Assembly (NCBI RefSeq): GCF_045055315.1
Contig: NZ_CP173677.1
Span: forward strand, 1 to 64,000
DNA from: Brachymonas wangyanguii
GTDB lineage: Bacteria > Pseudomonadota > Gammaproteobacteria > Burkholderiales > Burkholderiaceae_C
Direction of reading: 5' to 3'
DNA: 64,000 nt
The translations under genes and the position numbers were made by a program. Of this stretch, positions 43,572 through 54,289 are shown in pieces (the first letter of the stretch is position 1; each line of letters opens with the position of its first letter). Under the pieces are notes generated by a model, which saw only the letters and a list, made by a program, of their open reading frames with translations, ran no database searches and was not told where the DNA came from.

Positions 43572-44039
43572 TTACAAGGGCTGGACCGATTGCCAGTCGG
43601 CCACCAGCTGGTGCAGCTGGGCGGCATCGTGGGTGGTCATGAGTTTTTCGCGCAGATCGGCGTTGCTCAGCATTTCGGCGATTTCGGAGAGGATTTCCAG
43701 ATGCTTCTGCGTGGCGGCTTCGGGCACCAGCAGGAAGATCAGCAGGCCGACCGGCGTATCGTCCGGCGCGTCAAAGCCGATCGGATGCGCCAGCTGGAAC
43801 AAGGCGGCCATCGGTGCCTTGAGACCCTTGATACGGCCATGGGGGATGGCAACGCCATGACCCAGACTGGTGGAACCCAGTCGTTCGCGGGCGAACAGGC
43901 TGTCGGTAATGACAGCGCGGCTCAATCCGTGCAGGTCTTCGAACAACAGGCCTACTTCCTCGAAAGCACGCTTCTTGCTGGTGACATCCACATTAACAAC
44001 GACCTGGGTGGCCGGCAGAATGGAGGCGAGTCTGTTCAT
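43572..44039 (-). CDS. ptsN: Nitrogen-type PTS enzyme IIA (EIIA-Ntr)
   Basis: PtsN is the phosphate acceptor of the regulatory nitrogen PTS, which controls potassium balance, carbon/nitrogen responses and more. The 155-residue protein has the phosphorylated His in SLGHGVAIPHGRIKGL and the family ending ILSEIAEMLSN. Upstream is a strong hairpin and an AT-rich region that separates it from hpf. The nearby potassium transporter gene kup is a known type of PtsN target, but no link is shown here. Confidence 0.95.
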   Translation of the reverse strand: MNRLASILPATQVVVNVDVTSKKRAFEEVGLLFEDLHGLSRAVITDSLFARERLGSTSLGHGVAIPHGRIKGLKAPMAALFQLAHPIGFDAPDDTPVGLLIFLLVPEAATQKHLEILSEIAEMLSNADLREKLMTTHDAAQLHQLVADWQSVQPL

Positions 44040-44160
44040 TGGCTCATACTTTGCAACATCATGCGCACGGCGCAGGCACCCACTAAGTGTTAACCCTGCA
44101 CTGGCTCTATGAACCGATTCTATATGACAAACATCAGATGTGACATATTTACATGATGTT

Positions 44161-44194
44161 GCGCCGCAGCATTACTGGAGTATTGCTGCGGCGC
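44161..44194 (-). other. Strong hairpin between hpf and ptsN
   Basis: GCGCCGCAGCATTAC (44161-44175) and GTATTGCTGCGGCGC (44180-44194) are 15-base arms with one mismatch and a four-base loop. It lies 13 bases after hpf. On the minus strand no T-run follows, only AACATCATG, so it may be a barrier protecting the hpf message, or a processing site, rather than a full terminator. An 11-base palindrome ACATCAGATGT lies beyond it, toward ptsN. Confidence 0.6.
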
Positions 44195-44206
44195 TGTCGG
44201 GCAACC

Positions 44207-44557
44207 TTATTGCTGCGCCTGCTCCATCACGGTACGCTTTTGCGCCTCGGTGAGCTGGTGCGTCTGCAACTTGTCCTTGTGACGGACGATCTGGCGATCC
44301 AGCTTGTCCATCAGGTCATCAATGGCGGCATACATATCGTGCTGGCTGCTTTCGGCATGGATGTCATTGCCCTTGACGCGGATGCTGCACTCGGCGTGCT
44401 GGCGGCGATCCTTGTCCTTGTCGTTTTCGATGGACAGGGTGACCTTGGTGTCTACCAGCTGATCAAAGTGGCGCGTGATGCGCTGCAGCTTGGTGGTGAC
44501 GTATTCGCGCATGGCAGGGGTGACTTCAAGATGACGTCCAGTGATGGTCAGGTTCAT
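44207..44557 (-). CDS. hpf: Ribosome hibernation-promoting factor (short HPF/YhbH type)
   Basis: HPF binds the 30S decoding region and stabilises inactive ribosomes in stationary phase. The 116-residue protein has one domain (MNLTITGRHLEVTPAMREYV; HAECSIRVKGNDIHAESS) and lacks the dimerising C-terminal domain of long HPFs, so a separate RMF would be needed for 100S particles. A perfect GGAGG lies before the ATG. In most betaproteobacteria rpoN is directly upstream; here a DUF2214 gene is. Confidence 0.95.
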   Translation of the reverse strand: MNLTITGRHLEVTPAMREYVTTKLQRITRHFDQLVDTKVTLSIENDKDKDRRQHAECSIRVKGNDIHAESSQHDMYAAIDDLMDKLDRQIVRHKDKLQTHQLTEAQKRTVMEQAQQ

Positions 44558-44589
44558 GACTCCTCCTTCGTGGCCCGGTGGGCGATGCT

Positions 44590-44697
44590 GCCGGAAGCCT
44601 GGCTTCCGGCTGTGGGGCGGGTCTGCCGTCGCAGATGACCGCGCTTACGCGAACATGTCCGTACCCCTACTATGCGTGCGTGACAGGAAAAATACAA
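44590..44697 (-). promoter_or_regulatory. Possible hpf promoter and leader hairpin
   Basis: On the minus strand TTGTAT (44697-44692) and CATAGT (44674-44669) are 17 bases apart, giving a modest sigma-70 promoter. In the leader a perfect 9-bp hairpin, GCCGGAAGC/GCTTCCGGC (44590-44610), lies about 33 bases before the hpf ATG. No sigma-54 type GG-N10-GC promoter is seen. Confidence 0.4.
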
Positions 44698-44749
44698 GAG
44701 CGAACGAACGTTCCGTTTCCACATCAAGGGCAAACCCGCAGCAGCGGGT

Positions 44750-45199
44750 TCAGCCCCAGAAGCCGCGCGCCATCAGGGCGGCCAGCAGCGGCAGCACCAG
44801 CATCAGGTGCGCCGTGACCATGATGCGGCGGCGCGTGCTGTTGATCTCGCCGACGGCCGGCAGGCTGCCATCGGCCAGAAGCTGGCGGCGCCAGCGCAGA
44901 AAGGTCAGCGTGGGGCGGATCGACAGCAGCAGCATCAGCACGAACAGCGTCATCTTCAGATGGAACACCGGATTCGACAGGTAGAAATCCAGCCCCTTGG
45001 CGCCCCAGAACAGCCGTGCCAGGCCGGACAGCAGCGTCAGCAGCGCCAGCGAGCCATAGATCAGGTCCAGCCGCGCCAGCCGATGCACCACTTTCGCGTT
45101 CATCCACTCCTGGCGGCAGAGCGCAGCCTCGGAGCTGAGGAACACCGTCATCGACAGGATCATCAGGATGTGCAGGTAGGAAAGCGAGGCTTCAAGCAT
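44750..45199 (-). CDS. DUF2214 family membrane protein
   Basis: A 149-residue protein with four membrane helices. It shows the pattern I associate with DUF2214: RLDLIYG in helix 2, FWGAKGLDFYLSNPVFHLK and SIRPTLTFLRWRRQ. The function is unknown. It precedes hpf by about 190 bases and is divergent from aroC across 65 bases. Confidence 0.8.
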   Translation of the reverse strand: MLEASLSYLHILMILSMTVFLSSEAALCRQEWMNAKVVHRLARLDLIYGSLALLTLLSGLARLFWGAKGLDFYLSNPVFHLKMTLFVLMLLLSIRPTLTFLRWRRQLLADGSLPAVGEINSTRRRIMVTAHLMLVLPLLAALMARGFWG

Positions 45200-45251
45200 G
45201 GGAAATTCCGGTTGTCTGTGGCAGGTGGCGTCACAGTAGCAGCTTATCCAC

Positions 45252-45257
45252 GATAAT
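45252..45257 (+). promoter_or_regulatory. Putative -10 element of aroC, seven bases before the ATG
   Basis: GATAAT (five of six consensus bases) ends seven bases before the aroC ATG, the same spacing as the TACAAT before argS. No Shine-Dalgarno sequence is present. The -35 region offers only GCGTCA at 18 bases. A leaderless message is possible. A single DnaA-box-like TTATCCACG (45244-45252) overlaps it. Confidence 0.35.
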
Positions 45258-45264
45258 CGGCCCC

Positions 45265-46359
45265 ATGAGCGGCAATACCCTTGGAACCCTGTTTGCAGTC
45301 ACCAACTTTGGTGAATCCCACGGCCCGGCCATTGGCTGCGTGATCGACGGCTGCCCGCCCGGCATGGCGCTGTCGGTCGACGACATCCAGCCCGAGCTGG
45401 ACCGGCGTCGCCCCGGCACCAGCCGGCACGTCACCCAGCGCAACGAAGCCGATCAGGTCGAGATCCTGTCCGGCATCTATGAAGGCAAGACCACCGGCAC
45501 CCCGATCTGTCTGCTGATCCGCAACACCGACCAGCGCAGCAAGGACTACGGCGACATCCTGCAGACTTTCCGCCCGGGTCATGCCGATTACGGCTACTGG
45601 CACAAGTTCGGCATCCGCGATCCGCGCGGCGGCGGCCGCTCCTCGGCACGCCTGACAGCGCCCACGGTGGCCGCCGGTGCAGTGGCACGCAAGTGGCTGT
45701 TCGAGCAGTACGGCACCACTTTCCGCGGCTGCATGACGCAGATCGGCGAGATCGCGATCCCGTTCGAGAGCTGGGAGCATGTGCCGAATAACCCCTTCTT
45801 CGCGCCCTGCGCCGATGTCAGTGCACTGGAAAGCTATATGGACAGCCTGCGCAAGGCCGGCGACAGCTGCGGTGCGCGCCTGCGCGTGAGCGCCAGCGGC
45901 GTACCGGTAGGCTTGGGCGAACCGATCTACGACCGTCTCGATGCCGATATCGCCCACGCCATGATGGGCCTGAACGCCGTCAAGGGGGTGGAGATTGGCG
46001 ACGGCTTTGCCAGCGTGGCCCAGCGCGGCAGCTACCACGGCGACTCGCCGACCCCGAACGGCTTTGCCAGCAACCATGCCGGCGGCATCTTGGGCGGCAT
46101 CAGCAGCGGCCAGGACATCGAGGTCAGCATCGCCATCAAGCCGACCAGCTCCATCATGACGCCGCGTGATTCGATCAACCTGCAGGGCGAGCCGGTGGTG
46201 GTGCAGACCAAGGGCCGGCACGATCCCTGCGTCGGCATCCGCGCCACGCCGATTGCCGAAGCCTTGCTGGCGCTGGTGCTGATGGAGCACGCGCTGCGCC
46301 AGCGCGCCCAGTGCGCCGATGTGCGGGTGGACACGCCCGACGTCGCGCGACTCGGCTGA
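45265..46359 (+). CDS. aroC: Chorismate synthase
   Basis: AroC makes chorismate from EPSP with reduced FMN, ending the shikimate pathway. The 364-residue protein has signatures GESHGPAIGCVIDGCPPG, FRPGHADYGYWHKFG, DPRGGGRSSAR and SFHPT-region equivalents, with the C-terminal RHDPCVGIR block. It is a standard single-function enzyme. It is followed 11 bases later by an unassigned HExxH gene in the same direction. Confidence 0.98.
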   Translation: MSGNTLGTLFAVTNFGESHGPAIGCVIDGCPPGMALSVDDIQPELDRRRPGTSRHVTQRNEADQVEILSGIYEGKTTGTPICLLIRNTDQRSKDYGDILQTFRPGHADYGYWHKFGIRDPRGGGRSSARLTAPTVAAGAVARKWLFEQYGTTFRGCMTQIGEIAIPFESWEHVPNNPFFAPCADVSALESYMDSLRKAGDSCGARLRVSASGVPVGLGEPIYDRLDADIAHAMMGLNAVKGVEIGDGFASVAQRGSYHGDSPTPNGFASNHAGGILGGISSGQDIEVSIAIKPTSSIMTPRDSINLQGEPVVVQTKGRHDPCVGIRATPIAEALLALVLMEHALRQRAQCADVRVDTPDVARLG

Positions 46360-46370
46360 GGACTTCAGCC

Positions 46371-47228
46371 ATGCTGCCCTGGTGGTCGCGGGCCAGGCCG
46401 CCGGCTGCCGCATCTGACGATGCCGTCGAGCACGCCCTGTTGCAGGCGCTGGAGCAGGCCGGCTTTCCGGCAGATGAGCTGCAGGCGGTACGCCAGACCC
46501 CGGAGATGTGGCAGCAGCTGCTGCAATTCCAGGCGCGCGGCGGCCAGCTCGCACATGTGGCGGCCGATTTTTCTGCCGCCAACGGCCACCCGGAGCGCAT
46601 TCTGTTCTACGTGCCCGGGGACCCGGCGCAGCGCATCCATTCGCGCTATTCGACCCTCGCGCACGAGCTCGGCCACGCCCTGTTCCACCTGGAGCAATGG
46701 CAGCCGATCAGTCAGTTTGCCAGTGCCGAAGCCTATGCCCGCTCGCGCGAACTCGGTGAAGCGCACGCCTGGCTGAACCAGTACGAGCTCTGCCTGGTCA
46801 AGCAAGGTGGCCGCTCCGAGTTGTATTTTCCCTTGCGCATCGAGAACCCGGACGACTTTGGTGTGCAGGTGCGCGATGTGTTCATGGAAATTGCCCGCAT
46901 GAAGCTGGCCGGTGAGCGGCGCGAGGCGATCCTGGACCATCTGGCGCAACTCAATGCCAATATGTTCCCGTCCGGCATGGGTGCCGGCAACCGCAAGACC
47001 TACGGCCAGTGCAATCGCTGGGACTACGCCCTGCAGCAGGGTGAGCAGGGCCTGCCACAGGCGTTTGCGCGGCTGGCCGGCCGCGCGGCCAGTACCGACG
47101 AACAGAAGCTGCTGACCAAGTTCAGCCTGCAGCCCGAGGAGCTGCTGCAGCGCCTGGCCGATGCCGGCAACGGCGATCCCTTGCAGGCCTGGATGCTGCA
47201 CGATGCCAACACGGACCCACGCGCATGA
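46371..47228 (+). CDS. Uncharacterised protein with an HExxH zinc-metalloprotease motif
   Basis: This 285-residue protein fits no family I can name. It has no signal peptide or membrane helix. Residues 94-108 (STLAHELGHALFHLE) contain a full HExxH motif (H98, E99, H102). A second conserved-looking stretch, GEAHAWLNQYELCL (129-142), could supply the third ligand: E130 or E139. This HExxH-plus-Glu arrangement is that of gluzincin-type proteases and resembles some toxin or effector proteases of the HELGHA kind. It lies 11 bases after aroC, so it is probably co-transcribed. No immunity-like gene follows. The ATG has AGGAC-like bases upstream. Confidence 0.6.
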   Translation: MLPWWSRARPPAAASDDAVEHALLQALEQAGFPADELQAVRQTPEMWQQLLQFQARGGQLAHVAADFSAANGHPERILFYVPGDPAQRIHSRYSTLAHELGHALFHLEQWQPISQFASAEAYARSRELGEAHAWLNQYELCLVKQGGRSELYFPLRIENPDDFGVQVRDVFMEIARMKLAGERREAILDHLAQLNANMFPSGMGAGNRKTYGQCNRWDYALQQGEQGLPQAFARLAGRAASTDEQKLLTKFSLQPEELLQRLADAGNGDPLQAWMLHDANTDPRA

Positions 47229-47270
47229 AGCACGGGGCCGTATCTGCTTGCCCCCGTTATGCTGCAGTGC

Positions 47271-47287
47271 GATAATCCGGGATTATC
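47271..47287. promoter_or_regulatory. Seventeen-base palindrome in the leader of corA
   Basis: GATAATCC-G-GGATTATC (47271-47287) is a perfect inverted repeat with a one-base centre, in the 226-base gap upstream of corA. It could be a dimeric regulator site. A GCGCCGGAAGCGC-like short hairpin follows nearer to corA (about 47379-47391). I do not recognise a known magnesium riboswitch. Confidence 0.45.
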
Positions 47288-47454
47288 TTGTCATGGAGCC
47301 CCTGGCGTCCCCGCATATATGGAACCTAGCCCTAGTTGCTGGCTTCCGCGCCTGACGGTCCGGTAAACGGCTGTCAAGCGCCGGAAGCGCTTGATCTGTC
47401 CCTTTCCCCGCCCCTGGCATGCCACTGCCGCATGCCACACCGGATGACCCCGTC

Positions 47455-48441
47455 ATGCTGAATATTTTCACGCTGGCCAATGGCCGCCTGTTCCAGGAAG
47501 AAATCGAATCCCTGGAAGAACTCACCCGTTTCAAGCCGATCTGGGTGGATCTTGAAGACCCGACCCCCGAAGAAAAGCGCTGGATCAAGCAGCACTACGG
47601 CCTGTCGATTCCCGACGACGCGATGGACGAGGACATCGAGGAATCGGCGCGCTTCTACGAGGAAGACAACGGCGAGCTGCATATCCGCTCCGACTTTCTG
47701 GTGGCCGACTACGACGATCCCGGCACGGTGCGCGTGGCCTTCATTCTGAACCAGAGCAACCCGGAGCTGCGCAGCCACAACATCCTGTTCTCGATCCACG
47801 ACGAGACGGTGCCGGTATTCCGCCTGATCCGGCTGCGCGCGCGCCGCATGACCGGCCTGATCACCGACGCCAAGGAGCTGCTGCTCAAGCTGTTCGATGC
47901 CGACGTCGAGTACAGCGCCGACACGCTGGAAGAAACCCACATGGAGCTGGAAAAGGCCAGCGACCAGGTGCTGAAAGGCGACGTGACCGACGATGTGGCC
48001 AGCGAGGTGCTGAACATCATCGCGCGCCAGGAGGACATGAACGGCCGCATCCGCCGCAACGCGACTGACACGCGCCGCGCCATCAGCTTCATCATGCGCA
48101 CGCGCATGCTGGATGCCGAACAGTTCGAGGAAGCGCGCCAGATCATGCGTGACATCGACTCGCTGGACAGCCACTCGACCTTTTTGTTTGACAAGATCAA
48201 CTTCCTGATGGATGCCACCGTCGGTTTCATCAACATCAACCAGAACAAGATCATCAAGCTGTTCTCGGTGGCCAGCGTCGCCATGCTGCCGCCGACACTG
48301 GTGGCCAGCATGTACGGCATGAACTTTCGTTTTATGCCGGAGCTGGACTGGAAGTTGGGCTACCTGTGGGCGATTGCGCTGATGGTATTGAGCGCCGTGG
48401 TTCCGATGCTGTATTTCCGCAAGCGGGGCTGGCTGAAGTAA
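47455..48441 (+). CDS. corA: CorA family magnesium/cobalt transporter
   Basis: CorA is a pentameric Mg2+ channel. The 328-residue protein has a large cytoplasmic N-terminal domain and two C-terminal membrane helices, with the pore signature YGMNF between the helices, and the basic ending RKRGWLK. The start at MLNIFTLANGRLF agrees with homologues; an ATG 12 codons earlier is possible but its extra residues do not look conserved. Neither start has a good ribosome-binding site. Confidence 0.94.
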   Translation: MLNIFTLANGRLFQEEIESLEELTRFKPIWVDLEDPTPEEKRWIKQHYGLSIPDDAMDEDIEESARFYEEDNGELHIRSDFLVADYDDPGTVRVAFILNQSNPELRSHNILFSIHDETVPVFRLIRLRARRMTGLITDAKELLLKLFDADVEYSADTLEETHMELEKASDQVLKGDVTDDVASEVLNIIARQEDMNGRIRRNATDTRRAISFIMRTRMLDAEQFEEARQIMRDIDSLDSHSTFLFDKINFLMDATVGFININQNKIIKLFSVASVAMLPPTLVASMYGMNFRFMPELDWKLGYLWAIALMVLSAVVPMLYFRKRGWLK

Positions 48442-48499
48442 GAGAAAGATAGGCAAGGCCAAATGATGATACATTGCCCATGGTACTGATATCCTTCAT

Positions 48500-48551
48500 G
48501 ACATCCGGCGTGTATAATCCGGTGTCTGTGACGTCTGCCATGCATGACAGA
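48500..48551 (+). promoter_or_regulatory. Promoter and two dyads upstream of the MerR-type regulator
   Basis: A perfect TATAAT (48513-48518) lies between GACATCCGG (48500-48508) and CCGGTGTC (48519-48526), an imperfect inverted repeat. Slightly downstream is a nearly perfect 18-base palindrome, TCTGCCATGCATGACAGA (48534-48551). No TTGACA box is evident. The likely reading is autoregulation by the gene product, which is a MerR-type protein. Confidence 0.55.
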
Positions 48552-48586
48552 TGCATCACATCAATCACTATGGATCGCGACAAGAC

Positions 48587-49381
48587 ATGAGCAGTAAGAC
48601 AGGCGCCTCCACATCTCCGGACTCCGGAGCCCATACCATGACGATCGAGGAGCTGGCAGCCTATGTCGGGATGTCAGTCCGCAACATCCGTGCCTACAAC
48701 AGTGCCGGCATGCTGCCACCGATCACCCTGCGCGGCCGCCTGGGCCTGTATGGTTCTGAACACACGGCCCGGCTGGAAGTGATCCGCAGCCTGCGTGAAC
48801 AAGGCTTTGGCCTGGATCGCATCAAGCAGATCCTGCAGCAGGATGCACGCATGCCCGCCCATGCCGACTCCTGGATCGCAGCCCAGTCCCACATCCTGAA
48901 CGTGATCGGCACATCGGAAAGTGCGACAGAAACCGTGGCTCCGGAAATCATCGAGCAGGACTGGGACCAGCAGCTGACCCCCGAAGTGGCGCAGAAGCTG
49001 CAACAGTCCGGCATCCTGCGCATACACGCTGATGGCAGTGTCGAACACCTGGCACCCGAGCTGCGTCCGCTCGGCAACCGTCTGGCCAGCATGGGAGTCA
49101 CCATTGATCAGGGTGCGACCATCCAGAATGAGCTGGTGCATGAGCTGCGTCGTCTGGTACGCACCTATCTGCGCCTGGCCATGCAGGTCACCACGCAGAA
49201 CCATGGCGAACACACGATCCTGCCCGGCCACATGGACGAGTGGCTACGTGGTACGCCCGAACTGCTGCTGCAGGCGATCAAGGCGCTGCTGCCCACACTG
49301 CTGCGCCAGGAAGCGGAAAGCATGGCCAAGCTGATGCAGCGCGGCCTGGAGCCCCAGGACAAGCCACACGCCCCGCGCTGA
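48587..49381 (+). CDS. MerR-type transcriptional regulator, orphan
   Basis: A 264-residue regulator. The MerR helix-turn-helix lies at about residues 18-90, with TIEELAAYVGMSVRNIRAYNSAGMLPP, RLGLYGSEHTARLEVI and the FGLDRIKQIL helix. The C-terminal 150 residues are helical and have no cysteine pattern for metals, so the signal is unknown. The promoter region shows dyads (48500-48551). An alternative start is the ATG 17 codons inside. It stands between corA and a convergent TerC gene. Confidence 0.85.
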   Translation: MSSKTGASTSPDSGAHTMTIEELAAYVGMSVRNIRAYNSAGMLPPITLRGRLGLYGSEHTARLEVIRSLREQGFGLDRIKQILQQDARMPAHADSWIAAQSHILNVIGTSESATETVAPEIIEQDWDQQLTPEVAQKLQQSGILRIHADGSVEHLAPELRPLGNRLASMGVTIDQGATIQNELVHELRRLVRTYLRLAMQVTTQNHGEHTILPGHMDEWLRGTPELLLQAIKALLPTLLRQEAESMAKLMQRGLEPQDKPHAPR

Positions 49382-49391
49382 TACACCTCCT

Positions 49392-49420
49392 GAACTGATC
49401 CCTTGCGGATCAGTTCTTGT
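49392..49420. terminator. Bidirectional terminator between the MerR and TerC genes
   Basis: GAACTGATCC (49392-49401) and GGATCAGTTC (49407-49416) form a perfect 10-bp stem with a five-base loop, followed by TTGTTGG. It begins 11 bases after the MerR stop and overlaps the last codons and stop of the convergent TerC gene, so one hairpin serves both. Confidence 0.7.
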
Positions 49421-50099
49421 TGGTGACTACCGTTTTCGGCTTGCGACGCCAGCCGGTCAACAGCACCAGCAGCGTCAGGCCCAGCACCAGCCCCCAGTAC
49501 CAGAGCGGACTGGCGGCAAAAATGTCGCGCAGTATCCAGGGTTCGTTCGCGATCATCTGGCCTGCCGTGATCGCCATGACCGCAGCCCCGAGCGTGCGCA
49601 GCAGTGGCAGCTCGGCCAGCAGGCGCGGAATATGGCGGCTGCCAAACACGATCATCGGCACGGTCAGCAGCAGGCCGATCACCACCAGATCCACCGTGTT
49701 GCGTGCCGCCCCGGCCACCGCCAGCACGTTGTCCATGCCCATCAGCGCATCGGCAACGACGACGCTGCGCATGGTGCCCCAGATGCCCTGGGCCGGCGTT
49801 TCCGGCAGCATCAGCGCGCGATGGCGTCGCGCCTGGGTGCGCCAGGCAATGCCCAGCAGCACGATGCCGCCTGCGAGCAACAGGCCCGGTGTCTGCAGCA
49901 GCCAGAGCAGGCCGACCGTCATCAGCACGCGCATCAGCAGCGCCAGCACGGTACCTGCCGCCAGCGCACCGCCATAGGCACGGCGCGGCAGCTGGCGCGC
50001 CGCTTCGGCGATGACCACGGCGCGCTCGCCGGTCAATACCAGATCGATCAGGACAATGGCCAGCAGCGACAGCCACCAGCCGGCAGACAAGGCTTCCAT
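49410..50099 (-). CDS. TerC/YjbE family membrane protein
   Basis: A 229-residue protein with seven or so membrane helices and the TerC pattern. Family members are thought to export or transport metal ions, notably Mn2+ during secretion, or affect tellurite resistance. The second acidic motif is intact (ADALMGMDNVLAVA), but the first, usually GDNAVVIA, reads GERAVVIA, so the Asp-Asn pair is missing. Activity may differ. Its message ends in the shared terminator. Confidence 0.82.
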   Translation of the reverse strand: MEALSAGWWLSLLAIVLIDLVLTGERAVVIAEAARQLPRRAYGGALAAGTVLALLMRVLMTVGLLWLLQTPGLLLAGGIVLLGIAWRTQARRHRALMLPETPAQGIWGTMRSVVVADALMGMDNVLAVAGAARNTVDLVVIGLLLTVPMIVFGSRHIPRLLAELPLLRTLGAAVMAITAGQMIANEPWILRDIFAASPLWYWGLVLGLTLLVLLTGWRRKPKTVVTNKN

Positions 50100-50163
50100 G
50101 GGCAGGGATTCCGGTGCGCAGCACCGTCAGGACGATGCCCCATTGTAGGGAAGCTGCGCCGCC

Positions 50164-51309
50164 CTAGTCCCAGGCCAGTGCAGCACCGCTCTGGTATTCG
50201 GTGACACGGGTCTCGAAAAAGTTCTTTTCCTTGCGCAGATTGGCCTGCTCATCCAGCCAGGGCAGCACATTGCTGGCCCCGGGAAACGGCTCGGCGACGC
50301 CGGCCTGGCGTGCACGCCGGTTCGCGATAAAGCGGAACTGCTGCATGTGCAGCCCGGCGTTGTAGCCGAGGACCGGATCACGCAGGATGTAGCTGGCATA
50401 GGCCTGCTCGGCGGCTTCGGCCTCGTCCCAGAGCTGGCGCAGTGCCTGCGGATCCAGTTCCAGCTGCTCTTCGGCCAGCAGCTCGCGCACCACGCGGATG
50501 CCGAAGCCGGCATGCAGCACCTCGTCGCGCATGATGTACTGCAGCTGCTCGGCCGTGCCTTTCATCAGGCCGCGCCGCTGCAGCGCAAAGATCGGCGTGA
50601 AACCGTTGTAGAACCAGCAGCCCTCGAACACCACGGCAAAGAAGAAGTACGACAGCGCAAAGGTGTGCAGATTGTCCCGGTCCTTCAGGTCAAAGTCGGA
50701 CGCCATCACGCTCTCGAGCCGGCGCTGCGCCAAGGCGATCTTGCCGTGGATCTGCGGCACCACGCGGTAGCGGTTGTAAATCTCCTGCTGGTCCAGGCCG
50801 ATGCTCTCGATGCAGTGCTGGTAGGTCCAGGTATGCAGCGCCTCTTCGTAGACCTGGCGCGCCTGGTAGATCTGCAGCTCGGGCGCAGTCATCTTCTCCA
50901 TCACGGCCAGGCCGATGTTGCGCATGGCGAGGATGTCGGAGGTGGTCAGGTAAGCCAGCACATTCTCGAAGATGTGGCGCTCGGCTGGCGTCAGGCGGTG
51001 GTGGTAGTCATGCACGTCCTGCGCCATGGAGATTTCCAGCGGCGTCCAGTGGTTGTTGTTGGCCATCAGGAAATAGGACCAGGCCCAAGGGTACTTGAAC
51101 GGTGCCAGCTGGTTGATATCGCCCTGGCCGTTGACGATGCGCTTGTCGCTGGCGCGGGTGGCAGTCACGGCAGCAGCGGGCGCAGCTGCTGCGCTTGTAG
51201 CGGGTGCAGGTGCCGCGGTGGCCGGCATGGGCTGGCGTGCAGGGGGGGTCTGGGTCGGCAGTTCCCAGTCATCGAATCGGAAGGCAGTCATCTCGCTGGT
51301 CTCGCTCAT
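50164..51309 (-). CDS. nrdB: Class Ia ribonucleotide reductase, small subunit NrdB
   Basis: NrdB holds the di-iron tyrosyl radical that starts catalysis in NrdA. The 381-residue protein has an Ala/Pro-rich spacer (about 24-60), then the ferritin-like domain with ligands in the DVHDYHHRL/ERHIFENV, QVYEEALHTWTYQHCIESI and MRDEVLHAGFG regions. The Tyr in HTWTYQHC aligns with the radical Tyr. The C-terminus that docks NrdA is present. The start is MSETSEMTAFRF; nrdA ends 11 bases upstream, so they are co-transcribed. Confidence 0.93.
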   Translation of the reverse strand: MSETSEMTAFRFDDWELPTQTPPARQPMPATAAPAPATSAAAAPAAAVTATRASDKRIVNGQGDINQLAPFKYPWAWSYFLMANNNHWTPLEISMAQDVHDYHHRLTPAERHIFENVLAYLTTSDILAMRNIGLAVMEKMTAPELQIYQARQVYEEALHTWTYQHCIESIGLDQQEIYNRYRVVPQIHGKIALAQRRLESVMASDFDLKDRDNLHTFALSYFFFAVVFEGCWFYNGFTPIFALQRRGLMKGTAEQLQYIMRDEVLHAGFGIRVVRELLAEEQLELDPQALRQLWDEAEAAEQAYASYILRDPVLGYNAGLHMQQFRFIANRRARQAGVAEPFPGASNVLPWLDEQANLRKEKNFFETRVTEYQSGAALAWD

Positions 51310-51320
51310 GTCATCAAGGC

Positions 51321-54077
<2,757 letters not shown>

Positions 54078-54289
54078 GCTCGGGCTCCCGCTGGAAAGAC
54101 GGGCAGGGCAAGTGACGCCGGTCAGCGGCTGCCGGGAACGGGGAACAGGAAGTCAGGCTGGCTGGCATGCCCGGTCTCCGCATCGGCAGGCGCAGACAGG
54201 CATCTCCGGCGCACGCGCCGGGCAACAGAAGGCAGCAAGGAATACATGCATGATCGGCCTCATGTCAGGGACACCCCGCCCCAATGGAA

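Noticed and set aside
45244..45252. DnaA-box-like TTATCCACG upstream of aroC, and TTATCCACC upstream of purB (57626-57634)
   Set aside because: Each is a single imperfect copy without neighbours or an AT-rich unwinding region; they do not make an origin.
46371..47228. A toxin-immunity pair formed by the HExxH protein and corA
   Set aside because: corA is a full magnesium channel with its own long leader; nothing else small follows the HExxH gene.
47229..47454. A known riboswitch (M-box, guanidine type, yybP-ykoY) upstream of corA
   Set aside because: The conserved sequence blocks of these families are not present; only some pairing segments are.
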